From assembly GCF_000350485.1 (NCBI RefSeq), contig NZ_AORV01000065.1, forward strand, positions 186,001 to 250,000: DNA of 64,000 nucleotides. The letters are read 5' to 3'. The notes below the pieces were generated by a model. The model saw only the letters and a program-made list of their open reading frames with translations. It did no database searches and was not told where the DNA came from. The stretch is from Ruminiclostridium cellobioparum subsp. termitidis CT1112. GTDB taxonomy: Bacteria; Bacillota; Clostridia; Acetivibrionales; DSM-1351. Position numbers and translations under genes: made by a program. Of this stretch, positions 26,900 through 35,594 are shown piece after piece; the first letter of the stretch is position 1, and each line of letters starts with the position of its first letter.

Positions 26900-27709
26900 T
26901 CAGGTAAACAATCCTGAAATAATACTTCCTAACAGCCGTGCAAATTTTATCTTGATCCACCCCGCAGAGTTCCGGGTATAATAGCTGCAGTCATTGTTCA
27001 GCCAGCCTTTTTCCTTCCAGTAGGTATAGTCAAATGTCCAGGTGTCTTTGGTTCTCTGCCAGTATTTCTGCTGTACCTTGAAGTAAATCAGAGAATAAAC
27101 CGACGGATACCTCTCAGTTTTGTGTGTAATTGCATTGTACAGCCTGGCAGACAGCTTTTTGATTTTCTTGAGGTTCTTAATTTTTATATCTTCTTTACCT
27201 GTGAGAGCCCCCGTTCTAAACCTGTCTTTTCCCACAGATATACCTCCCCAGGCATTAAAAGCCCTTTCCATGGTTTTAAGAGCGTGCTTTGAGGAATATG
27301 TACCCGAAGTTGTCAGAATTATGGCCGGTTTCCCGCTAAATGCGGGACGGTGGTTGTTAAAAGCCATCCTGTCAATCCAGTTTTTCATAATACCATTGAC
27401 ATCTTCCACATAAACAGGACTTGCCAAAACAACACCGTCAGCACTGTCCAGCCTCTCTTTTATTCCCGGAACTTCATCCTTTAAAGGACAGCTCTTTTCT
27501 CCCCTGTCAAAGCACCCGCGGCAGCCCCGGCAAATTTGTACATCCGAATGCGCCAGGGACACAGTTTCAAACTCAGCACTTAAACCCTGCCGCCCTGCTG
27601 TCAGAAGTATTTCCTCTTTTATGCATTCCAGCACTCTTGCCGTATTGCCGTCTTTCCTGTAACTGCTGTTCAATAGCAATATTTTCACAACCTCACTGCT
27701 CCATTCCAT
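26900..27709 (-). CDS. Iron-sulfur flavoprotein / NADPH-dependent FMN reductase-like
   Basis: About 269 residues. Flavodoxin-like FMN-binding N-terminus (ILLLNSSYRKDGNTARVLE), then CRGCRGCFDRGEKSC, matching the compact CX2CX2CX4-7C cluster motif of Isf-type iron-sulfur flavoproteins, and ADGVVLASPVYVEDVNG. The C-terminal about 110 residues (aromatic, WQRTKDTWTFDYTYWKEKGW) are found in a clostridial subgroup. The start is uncertain: ATG 27709 is given, but GAGG near codon 19 suggests a GTG could be used. It lies downstream of a TSUP transporter in the same unit. Confidence 0.8.
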   Translation of the reverse strand: MEWSSEVVKILLLNSSYRKDGNTARVLECIKEEILLTAGRQGLSAEFETVSLAHSDVQICRGCRGCFDRGEKSCPLKDEVPGIKERLDSADGVVLASPVYVEDVNGIMKNWIDRMAFNNHRPAFSGKPAIILTTSGTYSSKHALKTMERAFNAWGGISVGKDRFRTGALTGKEDIKIKNLKKIKKLSARLYNAITHKTERYPSVYSLIYFKVQQKYWQRTKDTWTFDYTYWKEKGWLNNDCSYYTRNSAGWIKIKFARLLGSIISGLFT

Positions 27710-27760
27710 TTCAATGATCAGACCATAAACCCCCATATACAATATACGTATATTGTGTGG

Positions 27761-28507
27761 TTATATTATCCCAACCCGGTTTTTTACAATATAAACTATA
27801 CCTGAGATAAATAATAGGGCAATAACAGCATTTTTTACAGCCTTATCGCTTATTTTTGAATCTATCTTCCTGCCAAAAAACATTCCGATTGCCACCGCAG
27901 GCAATAAACTTAAGCTTACAGCCAGAATTTTAAGGTTAATCAGGCCGTTGATACAGTACATCACAAGCCTGAACAGATTGTCAATTACGAATACAAAGCA
28001 TAAATTACCCCTGTAATTACTCCTGCTGCCGGTCTGTCTTCCAATGAAGGCAGCCAGAAGCGCACCGATGCCAAACAGCCCCATTAAAACGCCTGAAATA
28101 ATTCCAACCATGTAAATAGCGGGACCATTGACTTTGCTTCCCTGTGCTTCAGACAGCCGAGGCTTTCTGACATACATTTCAATTGCCAGTAAAACAAGCA
28201 CTGCTCCCAAAATGGTTTTTAACTGCTTGTCCCCGCCCATATTGAGCAGTAATATGCCTGGAATATTCCCTGCAAGCACCATTATTGACAAAGGCGCAAC
28301 AATTTTTACATCTATGGCTTCTCTATCCTTCCACGCCATGTAGATATTCGCAGGCAGACCCAACAACAGATCTACAGGAGTTATAAACCTGTTTTCCTTG
28401 ACTATTGACAGAAGTGAATTAATTATCAGTGTATTGCCAAAACCCGTCAGGCTTTTAATCAAATATGCTCCTGATACTGCTAAAAACAAATATATCTGTA
28501 TTTCCAT
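27761..28507 (-). CDS. TSUP (TauE/SafE) family transporter
   Basis: 248 residues, about seven to eight membrane segments, with the internal duplication of TauE/SafE proteins (SLTGFGNTLIINSLLS near the start, GVLMGLFGIGALLAAFIG in the second half). Related transporters move sulfite, sulfoacetate or other organosulfur anions. The start is 13 nt beyond the stop of the transglycosylase gene, and an Isf-type flavoprotein follows, so the three may be cotranscribed. Confidence 0.88.
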   Translation of the reverse strand: MEIQIYLFLAVSGAYLIKSLTGFGNTLIINSLLSIVKENRFITPVDLLLGLPANIYMAWKDREAIDVKIVAPLSIMVLAGNIPGILLLNMGGDKQLKTILGAVLVLLAIEMYVRKPRLSEAQGSKVNGPAIYMVGIISGVLMGLFGIGALLAAFIGRQTGSRSNYRGNLCFVFVIDNLFRLVMYCINGLINLKILAVSLSLLPAVAIGMFFGRKIDSKISDKAVKNAVIALLFISGIVYIVKNRVGII

Positions 28508-28519
28508 CCCGTATGACCT

Positions 28520-29338
28520 TTATTTTTTTTCTTCATACCATTCCACAACTTTATTCCTTTTTTTGTAATATATCTTAAGAAAACTTGTACTGATGCCGTA
28601 TTTGTCATATCCCCCGGTTCCCCTCTGGTATATGGACAACGCCACGTCACGTTTCTTGTCGTCGGCAGCATCCTTGACTCGCTTGTCCGCCAGTATCCAG
28701 CTGTACATGGCCGTACCCCAGTTTATATTTACAGCGCCGTCAAGAGGTTTGTTTTTTGTTTTCAGCTCTGCCGCAAGATTTGCGCAATTCCCCCGGCTGA
28801 TCTGAAAATACCCGTAATACTTGCCTGTAGAACACTTCTCGTCGAAATTGCTCTCGGTATAAATCAGTGCAAGCATATCTATATAGTTTACTTTTCTTTT
28901 TTTGCAATAATCCCAGAGCAGCTGTTGATGCTCCTTTTTCATTGGATTCTGCTTCCTATACCATAAATCCTCTTCATCTTCATTCTTGTCTTTCGCTTCT
29001 GCATCAGGAGGTGCGGCAGCCTCCACTCCCGGGCCGGGATCTGCTGGATTTTCTGCTCCTTTTATTCCGGATTTATCATCAGCTTTGTTAATATCTTCTC
29101 CGTTTTCTGCAGCTTTTTTATCTTCTGCATCCTGAGTAACTACTATATCTTTTGATTCTTTTGTATTGTTTTCATTTTTTGTATCTTTTGTATCTTGCGG
29201 GTTTGCAGTCTGGCTTGTTGCAGCTGTCTTGTCTGAAGTAACCGTATTTGTCTGAGCGTACGAATGAATGGGTGAAAAACAGCTTATTGCAAAACAAAAT
29301 GCAACAATAAGTGCTAAAAGTCTTTTACTTTTCTTCAA
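28520..29338 (-). CDS. Secreted lytic transglycosylase-like protein
   Basis: 272 residues: signal peptide (1-29, cleavage near SYAQT), a long Lys/Asp/Glu/Ala-rich low-complexity linker (30-115), then a lysozyme-like SLT domain. The putative catalytic Glu is in LALIYTESNFDEK, followed by GYFQI. The start is TTG at 29338: GGAGG lies 8 nt upstream and the nearby ATG runs into a stop after one codon. It probably cuts glycan strands outside the membrane. Confidence 0.82.
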   Translation of the reverse strand: MKKSKRLLALIVAFCFAISCFSPIHSYAQTNTVTSDKTAATSQTANPQDTKDTKNENNTKESKDIVVTQDAEDKKAAENGEDINKADDKSGIKGAENPADPGPGVEAAAPPDAEAKDKNEDEEDLWYRKQNPMKKEHQQLLWDYCKKRKVNYIDMLALIYTESNFDEKCSTGKYYGYFQISRGNCANLAAELKTKNKPLDGAVNINWGTAMYSWILADKRVKDAADDKKRDVALSIYQRGTGGYDKYGISTSFLKIYYKKRNKVVEWYEEKK

Positions 29339-29489
29339 TTCATCTTCCTCCGGACCGAATATTTTGGTACAACATGAACATTATATCAATGCTCTTCCCT
29401 TTTTGGAAGTTTTTTTAACTGTAAACTACACTTCATTTTTGAATACTTAATATCTCCAATAATCCGGAAAACCATCGTAAAAAGGCAAT

Positions 29490-29533
29490 AATAGAACCGT
29501 CTTAGAAATATCTAACACGGTTATTTATATATC
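29490..29533. repeat. Short palindromic dispersed repeat, copy 1
   Basis: ataatagaaccgtcttaga .. atatctaacacggttat. AACCGTcTTAGA pairs with TCTAAcACGGTT to make a hairpin just beyond the SUMF1-like gene. A longer copy is at 35336-35403. It may act as the terminator between the lipoprotein and the transglycosylase genes. Confidence 0.7.
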
Positions 29534-29552
29534 TGTTGTAAACTTTGTTTTC

Positions 29553-30410
29553 CTATTCTCCAGAATCTCCTGCTGCCTCAAGCCCCCCGCGGCACACGCG
29601 AAAACCTTGATCGGCGCCCTTTCCATTGGCCTCGAACTTGCCTCTGTAAGACGATTCGCAGCATTTGACGTCCCCGAGCCAACCGCCGCCCTTCCAGACC
29701 CGCAGAGAACCGCTGTTGCTGCCCGGGTCCCCATACCAATCCCAGCACCATTCCCTTACATTGCCAGACATATCGTAAAGTCCTAACTCATTGGCTTTCT
29801 TGGCGCCGACAGCTTTTGTCCTGTTTTTGTTGTTTTCTATCGCAGGCCAGCTCCAATCCCCTGAAAGGCGTTTATTGCCTGAATTTCTCCAATACCATGC
29901 CACATCTTCTTCATTGTTGCTTCCACTGTAGGTACAGCTCCCGCTCAACTGACCCCCGCCTGCGGCATATTCCCACTCAGCCTCGGTGGGCAGACGGTAA
30001 CCATTGGCCTCCGGATTTGAAGTCACCGTCCATTTTATATCATCGTTTTCACTCTTATTATCCTGATCCAATTTATTCTTATCTATATTGTAGTACGGCT
30101 GCAGGCCCTCTTTAACACTTCTTTTATTGCAGTATTCCACACAGTCATACCAGCTCACCGTTTCTACAGGCAAATCATCGTCTCTGAATTGTGATGGATT
30201 ACTTCCCATTACCTCAGTCCATTCTTTTTGAGATACCTCATATCTGCCCATATAAAAGTCTGGTATTGATACGTTTTTTTCATAGTAATTGGACTTTGTG
30301 TTTACGAAAGTCCCGCCCTTGACTAATACAAAGCTGTCCGTCTTTTCTTGCGAACAGGCGCTGATAACAATCATTATGGTTAATAAAAGGAAAATAAATA
30401 GTTTTCTCAT
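29553..30410 (-). CDS. SUMF1/formylglycine-generating-enzyme-like lipoprotein
   Basis: 285 residues. Signal peptide with lipobox ISAC, then an FGE-sulfatase domain (about 30-275): FYMGRYEVSQKEWTEVMG, LPVETVSWYDCVEYCNKRS, YRLPTEAEWEYAAGG, MSGNVREWCWDWYG, and GFRVCRGG at the end. Many lipoproteins with this fold are not formylglycine synthases. A CC pair occurs near the position of the active cysteines (GDVKCCESSYRG), but the match is uncertain. AAAGGAG precedes ATG. Confidence 0.85.
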   Translation of the reverse strand: MRKLFIFLLLTIMIVISACSQEKTDSFVLVKGGTFVNTKSNYYEKNVSIPDFYMGRYEVSQKEWTEVMGSNPSQFRDDDLPVETVSWYDCVEYCNKRSVKEGLQPYYNIDKNKLDQDNKSENDDIKWTVTSNPEANGYRLPTEAEWEYAAGGGQLSGSCTYSGSNNEEDVAWYWRNSGNKRLSGDWSWPAIENNKNRTKAVGAKKANELGLYDMSGNVREWCWDWYGDPGSNSGSLRVWKGGGWLGDVKCCESSYRGKFEANGKGADQGFRVCRGGLEAAGDSGE

Positions 30411-30478
30411 GATATCTCTCCTTTAACCTGACAGGAAGTATTGTAGACCGTAATGTACTTCCAATGCTTTTTAATATG

Positions 30479-30589
30479 AGGCCGCCGGCTGTGAAACCGG
30501 CAGGCCTTAGCAAAATAATGTTTAAAATAATTCCAAATACTCTGGAAACACCAGGTTTCCATAAGCAGACCTGCTCAAAAGGCAGGCTG
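30479..30589 (-). terminator. Cluster of three hairpins after the xylanase gene
   Basis: Stem CAGaCCTGC/GCAGGcTG directly beyond the xylanase stop (30566-30589). Then GGAAAC/GTTTCC (30544-30560) and AGGCCgCCGG/CCGGcaGGCCT (30479-30507). There are no long U-tracts. Together they probably stabilise and end the xylanase mRNA before the next lipoprotein gene. Confidence 0.6.
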
Positions 30590-31228
30590 TTACCATACAG
30601 TTACGTTGGCGTAGCCGCTGCTCTGATATCCCTCTACGCATAATGCCTGATAGGACCAACTGTTTCCAAGATTCATTCCCTTACTCCTCCATGCATTGAC
30701 ATGGTTGGCAAAATTGATTTGAACATTACTTCCGGTTGCTCTCTTGGATTGTCTGACACTCCAGAACTGCTGGAAAGTTTGAGTACCATCGATGGATGGT
30801 GCGTTGTAACGCATACTTGTATATATGTCATAAGTACCTCCATCACTGGACACTGTGCCTTTATACGTACCGGTGGGTCTATAAGTGCCCCAGGAATCAA
30901 CAACATAATATTCTATGAGTGAATTTCTCGTCCATCCGTAGAGAGTCAGATATCCATTGCCTGAAGGCGAAAAAGCGCCGGCATTGTAGTTTGCCACCCT
31001 GGATGCCGATCCGGTGTTCCAGCCTTTACCAACAACAAAATTTCCGCAATTTGTCCACGAAACACTATAATTGCCGCCCGATCCATTGGTAGCGTTTACT
31101 GTTCCGCCCCCATCCGTCCAATTTTGCCAGTAATCTGTAGCAGCATATGCAGTTCCTGCAAATACGCATGTAAAACTCATTGTAATCGCAAAAAATAATG
31201 CCAAAGCCTTCTTATTTAATTTAATCAT
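30590..31228 (-). CDS. Endo-1,4-beta-xylanase, glycoside hydrolase family 11
   Basis: 212 residues: signal peptide (1-29, ...TAYA-ATDYW), then a single GH11 beta-jelly-roll catalytic domain. The two catalytic glutamates lie in [13 protein letters not shown] (nucleophile) and [16 protein letters not shown] (acid/base). Also typical are the YRPTGTYKG and [17 protein letters not shown] segments. No dockerin or carbohydrate-binding module follows, so it is a free secreted enzyme that cleaves internal xylan bonds. AGGAGGG precedes ATG. It is probably monocistronic, with a complex leader. Confidence 0.96.
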   Translation of the reverse strand: MIKLNKKALALFFAITMSFTCVFAGTAYAATDYWQNWTDGGGTVNATNGSGGNYSVSWTNCGNFVVGKGWNTGSASRVANYNAGAFSPSGNGYLTLYGWTRNSLIEYYVVDSWGTYRPTGTYKGTVSSDGGTYDIYTSMRYNAPSIDGTQTFQQFWSVRQSKRATGSNVQINFANHVNAWRSKGMNLGNSWSYQALCVEGYQSSGYANVTVW

Positions 31229-31423
31229 ACTATAACCCTCCTAAAATTTTAATTTTACTTGTCAATACCTGTCTGTGTACTATTTGATATTTTTAAATAT
31301 TTTTTTAGCAACCACTCCCTTTCATGTTTTTGACGGCTGCTTCACTTTTCCGGACATTACTTATCCTGTGTCGTATACCGTTAACATCTGACTGTCACCT
31401 CCTTACTGAGAAGATATTCTCAC
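31229..31423 (-). promoter_or_regulatory. Structured xylanase mRNA leader with tiny ORFs
   Basis: Minus-strand order: hairpin TGAGAA-TATC-TTCTCA (around 31408-31423), strong Shine-Dalgarno AAGGAGGTGACAG, a tiny ORF MLTVYDTG-stop, then a second ORF (MSGKVKQPSKT) and a third overlapping one (MKGSGC), then an AT-rich stretch to the xylanase RBS. GCAGCC..GGTTGC can pair across the second and third ORFs. It looks like a translated or structured regulatory leader; the mechanism is inferred. Confidence 0.5.
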
Positions 31424-32038
31424 TTGAAAACATAAAATTGGAATTCAAAATAGAAGGAAACCGGTAAAAATGGTAAACCAAATATACCTGCAATAAATAT
31501 TTACATAAAATTATTGCATAGTTGCCTGAGCCTATAAAAGCTCCGCTTTTTTAATAGATTTATTAATTGGATTCATATTGAAATAGAATTTCTTCTGTTA
31601 CTGGAAATTAGTAAAATACTTTTTGATTGAGTTATGAAAAATTTTTCGAAGGAAAACACATTGCTGATAATTACTTAGTTGTGAACAAGAATAACTTAAT
31701 AAGATAATATGTAAGGAAAATTTTCATAAGAAAAATACTATCCGGTATATTTCTTTTCCACCTCCCAAATGTAAATTATTGTAAATTACTTTTCAAGTTA
31801 ATAATACCATTTATATATAATATTGTAAATAGATTTTCATGCGAAATGTTGTCAGTTTTATAAAAATATTTAAAAAAGTTACACCTTGTTGAATATTGAT
31901 ACGTTTTGATGTAATACTTTCTGCAATAGTAATCAATAAGCAGACTTTTATTTTTAATTGGGCCATGTTATTTCTGTGTAACTTGCCGGTCCATGGACAG
32001 GATTTTTTATAATAAATGTGCATGATATCCAAAGTTTA
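31424..32038. other. Intergenic region upstream of the xylanase leader
   Basis: About 615 bp, very AT-rich. It contains inverted repeat TGCAATAA..TTATTGCA (31489-31496/31511-31518), a candidate operator, and ggtaaaaatggtaaacc-type repeats. A 73-codon ORF at 31811-32032 has no RBS and is not accepted. Confidence 0.45.
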
Positions 32039-32752
32039 TCATTCATTTCGAATGTTTATTTTATTCATCCTTGACCACATAAAAAAGCCGTAAAATGCAT
32101 TCATCAGATATACCGACCACATTGACACCTGAATCATATCCCCGGCCAGAACCCACATGGTAACAGTAATAATATCAACGACAATCCAAAGAATCCATTG
32201 CTCCTTATATCTTAGCACCATAAGTGCATTAGCAATTATGGAAATCACAAGTGTAGTGCTGTCCAGCCAGGTTTGGCTGCCTCCAAGCAGTTCCAATATG
32301 TATTGGCAGCTTATAATACCGATGACTGTTCCACAAATATATAACCCAATCTGCTTAAGACTCATTTTCTTTGACTTGACTGCATTTACATCCTCATGCA
32401 TATGTTTTTTCCACATATACATGCCTACAAACTGGGTCGGAAGATAGTAAAGTGCATTTAAGGCAACCTGCCCGTAGTATTTACCTGTCATGGCAATTAC
32501 GATATATGCGGCAATATTTACAAAACCAAAATAGTACTGGGACTTTTTACCTGCAGCACAAAGCACAACACAGAAAACTCCGCATATTGCTGAAAGTGAA
32601 TTTATTACAAGATATAAAGCTGAACTTTCTTTATCAACAGCTGCAAAATATGTTGTAAATCCTATTAATATAAGCACCTCAAACCACTGAAAGGGTGTCA
32701 TGAAGTTCACGAACTTCGTAATCGGCTTCGTGTTATTTTCAACTTTCATCAT
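32039..32752 (-). CDS. pnuC: Nicotinamide riboside/mononucleotide transporter PnuC
   Basis: 237 residues with about seven membrane segments and the PnuC motifs: QYYFGFVNIAAYIVIAMTGKYYGQ, YLPTQFVGMYMWKKHM and EQWILWIVVDIITVTMWVLAG. The family imports nicotinamide riboside, trapped by phosphorylation. The start overlaps the nadR stop by 4 nt (ATGA), so transporter and kinase are coupled. Confidence 0.95.
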   Translation of the reverse strand: MMKVENNTKPITKFVNFMTPFQWFEVLILIGFTTYFAAVDKESSALYLVINSLSAICGVFCVVLCAAGKKSQYYFGFVNIAAYIVIAMTGKYYGQVALNALYYLPTQFVGMYMWKKHMHEDVNAVKSKKMSLKQIGLYICGTVIGIISCQYILELLGGSQTWLDSTTLVISIIANALMVLRYKEQWILWIVVDIITVTMWVLAGDMIQVSMWSVYLMNAFYGFFMWSRMNKINIRNE

Positions 32753-33765
32753 CTTTTATGCTCTCCAAGTAATTTATCAATTAGACTAACCGACTTCAAA
32801 AATCTCTCCTGGTAATCTCCTGAAACTACCTCTATATTGTATTTTCTTTTTTTGTACAGTTCCTTTATCTTATTACTATAGTGTTCCCTATCAGCTGCTA
32901 TTACGGAACTCCTGTCACCTTCCTGAACAAAATTCACATCAGGCTCTAGAAATATCACCAAATCATAATTGTTTAATTCTGCAATTGCATCAGCCAGATT
33001 TTCATTTATAGCCTTGTCTTTTCCATCAAGAAATTGAATATAAAACTTGGTAACCAGACAGTCGGTATCTTCAAAAAGCACCTTGTTACTGGATAAAAGA
33101 GCTTCTCTTTCCCTTGACTTATGTATTAAAAGTATATCTGTAAAATCCTCCGGTAGCATTAACATACCGGTGCCCGAACGTTCAGATAAATTCTTTCCTA
33201 TCTCCTCTAAATAATTCGTGTTATAGTAATTTGCAAGGTTTATAGTCAAAGTTGATTTACCGGTACTTTCTCCGCCCGCAAGCAGCACCTTTTTTACATA
33301 ATGAGGCTTTACAATATCCGGAAGCCATTCCCAATGAGCCATAACATCTGCTCTGATTTCAGCAGATGAAATTTCATCCCTTTGAAAGAAAATGTTTTCT
33401 GATTCCGGGTAGCATCTGGCCCAAAAGCTATTCATATCGTAATCACTGCCGCAAAAAACAACATCAATCTTTTTTCCTGCAAATTCTTTAACCTTTTCGG
33501 CATCCTTCATCCAGTATTCTTCTGTGTAATCCTGTTTCGTCTTAACATGATCTTGTAAAATGAATAATCTTACATTTCCCATATGCTTCGTTAACTGGTA
33601 TATCCAGCGATATCTTACCCTGATATCTATTTCATCCCTATTAACACCTTCACTGATCACCACAATCAGGTCTTCACACTGATTTGCCGCCTCTATGATA
33701 CAACGCACATGTCCTAAATGCAGCGGGTTGAATGAACCGCCATACAATCCACATTTAAATTTCAT
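32749..33765 (-). CDS. nadR: NadR-like NMN adenylyltransferase / nicotinamide riboside kinase
   Basis: 338 residues, two domains: NMN adenylyltransferase with GLYGGSFNPLHLGHV (residues 6-20) and ISSAEIRADV; and an AAA/P-loop ribosylnicotinamide kinase with Walker A LLAGGESTGKSTL (about 181-193). There is no N-terminal HTH repressor domain, unlike enterobacterial NadR. With PnuC it forms an NAD salvage pair: uptake, phosphorylation and adenylation. The RBS is weak. Confidence 0.93.
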   Translation of the reverse strand: MKFKCGLYGGSFNPLHLGHVRCIIEAANQCEDLIVVISEGVNRDEIDIRVRYRWIYQLTKHMGNVRLFILQDHVKTKQDYTEEYWMKDAEKVKEFAGKKIDVVFCGSDYDMNSFWARCYPESENIFFQRDEISSAEIRADVMAHWEWLPDIVKPHYVKKVLLAGGESTGKSTLTINLANYYNTNYLEEIGKNLSERSGTGMLMLPEDFTDILLIHKSREREALLSSNKVLFEDTDCLVTKFYIQFLDGKDKAINENLADAIAELNNYDLVIFLEPDVNFVQEGDRSSVIAADREHYSNKIKELYKKRKYNIEVVSGDYQERFLKSVSLIDKLLGEHKR

Positions 33766-33834
33766 TTTTGTTATCCATTCCCAATCATATTAGTTTATTC
33801 AATGTATTTTGTATTAGTAAGTTAGCCCGTAAAC

Positions 33835-34131
33835 TTAATAGTCGATAATGCTCTTGGACCCATCAATGTTATTTATATTTTCTTGAATTTCACCAATACG
33901 TTCTTCATATACCGGTATCTGTACATTTGCTGATATTCTTCTCAATAGTTCAATTTTTTGTTCTTTTGTTAAATTAAACTTTTTTAATACTGTGATCCAC
34001 CATACAGGGTCTCTATAATCACATACATCAAATTCTATTCTGCATTTGGGATCAGTGTATATCATAGTTCCACAAGTGCCATATTTGTTATCTTTTGATG
34101 TATAAATATCATAATTTTTAGTTAAATCCAT
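33835..34131 (-). CDS. Small protein of unknown function
   Basis: 98 residues from ATG 34131 (AAAGGGAG upstream decides this start). It reads MDLTKNYDIYTSKDNKYG, then CGTMIYTDPKCRIEFDVCDY, a WWI segment and a C-terminal helix with LTKEQKIELLRRI. It is soluble, acidic, with three cysteines. No domain recognised. Codon use matches its neighbours. The preceding gap (34132-34385) holds nothing clear. Confidence 0.55.
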   Translation of the reverse strand: MDLTKNYDIYTSKDNKYGTCGTMIYTDPKCRIEFDVCDYRDPVWWITVLKKFNLTKEQKIELLRRISANVQIPVYEERIGEIQENINNIDGSKSIIDY

Positions 34132-34385
34132 TTCGCTCAGCTCCCTTTTCAAAGAAACTATATATTTACCCGTAACAAACCTTATAGTTTCAATGTTCTA
34201 TTGGCATCAATATCCAATATATTAAATTGCTAGTCGATATTTTCACTTCACATACAAATTTATTCATAACTATATACTACCAAATTATACTATAACCATC
34301 GAGCCATAAGCCATATAAACTTCTAAAAAAATACTTTAACTAACTTTGATGTTACCATCGGAAGGACCTCCAGATGGTTAATCCT

Positions 34386-35186
34386 TTATACCTTTTGAGC
34401 AGATTTCTTCTTTGAAATATCTTCATTATTCTGACTTTTTTCTTTAGCAGGACTTACCTGTGGAGATAGATTAATTTTCAGTGCATCTGCAATTTTTTTG
34501 CATTCATCGAAAGAATATTTATCCGGGAAACTGGTAATATGTTGGGCCAATTGTTCTGGCTGTAATACCGGTATATCAGAAAAATGTTCTTTCAGTTTCT
34601 CATCCCAGTCAGCAAATACAACAATTGTATTAACAAAATAGTTTCCCGCTTGGTTCTTCTGCAGAAAATCATTTAAAAGTTTAGAATTCAATATTCCTTG
34701 CTTTATCATATTATACTGCTTATTATACTTTAGATTCTTTTGAGCAGAATCCTTCCAATTCTTTGTATCTATGGTAAATATACCTTTGGGACAAACCACA
34801 ATGTGGTCAATTAAGTTGTTTTCAATTTTAACTTCATTAAATAAATAATAATCGCTGGGGAGTTTTGACAAAAGCCTTATAACATCAGAATCTTTAAAGT
34901 TATGTATGATACTCTTGATTCCTTTTACGATAAACCATGCGCTTAATGCTAACAAAACAGCAGTTATCATTGTAGGAACATTCAAAGGAATGTTAATCTC
35001 ACTTAAAGGACTAATGAAGTCCTTTAGTACTGTAACTGCTCCTCTGAAAAATGTTTTTAAAGCATTTACAATTGAGTATGAATAATTAAACGTTATATAT
35101 CCTGCAACTATTAAGATTAGCCCTGTACACAGGTAAGAAATAGGCTTTCGTATAATGCTTTTTTTCTTTGTTTGAATAGATGCCAT
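34386..35186 (-). CDS. Membrane-anchored NERD-domain protein
   Basis: 266 residues. Two hydrophobic segments (about 16-36 and 70-90) precede a nuclease-related domain (NERD, about 108-235): YYLFNEVKIENNLIDHIVVC PKGIFTIDTKNWK. This holds the D-h-h-h and E/D-x-K-like core of restriction-type folds (DHIVV, IDTKNW), then a Lys-rich tail. NERD proteins may be nucleases or DNA-processing factors; activity is unproven. AAGGGAG precedes ATG. Confidence 0.8.
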   Translation of the reverse strand: MASIQTKKKSIIRKPISYLCTGLILIVAGYITFNYSYSIVNALKTFFRGAVTVLKDFISPLSEINIPLNVPTMITAVLLALSAWFIVKGIKSIIHNFKDSDVIRLLSKLPSDYYLFNEVKIENNLIDHIVVCPKGIFTIDTKNWKDSAQKNLKYNKQYNMIKQGILNSKLLNDFLQKNQAGNYFVNTIVVFADWDEKLKEHFSDIPVLQPEQLAQHITSFPDKYSFDECKKIADALKINLSPQVSPAKEKSQNNEDISKKKSAQKV

Positions 35187-35335
35187 AAGAACTCACTCCC
35201 TTAATCTTTCTTCCGTCTATAAACATATGTATTTTACTGTATAATATTATATTAATTTGTAATTAAAGTCTATATTTTCCTGTTTCCTTAAAAATGAAAT
35301 GCATGGAGTAAAATGCTCTTACTTGGCTTGAAAAA

Positions 35336-35403
35336 TAATAGAAAAACCGCCTTAGATATACCTTAAAATCGGTAAATATCTAACACGGTTATATATAATC
35401 ATC
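35336..35403. repeat. Short palindromic dispersed repeat, copy 2
   Basis: aataatagaaaaaccgcct tagata .. aatatctaacacggttatatata. It has the same ends as copy 1 at 29490-29533 but about 17-25 nt more loop. TAGATAT/ATATCTA form the inner stem. It lies between the NERD gene and the GC-rich element. Confidence 0.7.
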
Positions 35404-35441
35404 TGAAATTTAAAACCATAAAACCCTTTTTGTTAATAAGC

Positions 35442-35594
35442 AAAAAAACACTAATACCTCCGGCAGCGCTCGGCGTTCTTTAATGTACCCGGCTTGCCGC
35501 ATAGTCGCTCTGCTCCCTCCCGGTCGCATTGCTCCTTGCGCTGCGCAATAATCGCCTTCGCTTCTTCTGCCTCCGGCAGCGCTCGGCGATTATT
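35442..35594 (-). other. GC-rich structured element at the guaA 3' end
   Basis: About 150 bp, markedly GC-richer than its surroundings. It is bounded by two 19-bp direct repeats CCTCCGGCAGCGCTCGGCG (35457-35475, 35570-35588). Inside: palindrome TTGCGC-T-GCGCAA (35536-35548) and 10-bp arms AATAATCGCC/GGCGATTATT (35547-35556/35585-35594), the second covering the guaA stop, with a CTGCC-GGA-GGCAG tip hairpin. A U7 follows on the minus strand (35442-35448). It could be a mobile repeat, a terminator or an RNA element. Confidence 0.6.

Noticed and set aside
31229-31423. c-di-GMP riboswitch in the xylanase leader
   Set aside because: The characteristic c-di-GMP-I or -II core motifs are absent, so it is reported only as an undefined leader.
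31811-32032. 73-codon minus-strand ORF after pnuC
   Set aside because: It starts with TTG/ATG without an RBS, has AT-driven composition and matches no family.
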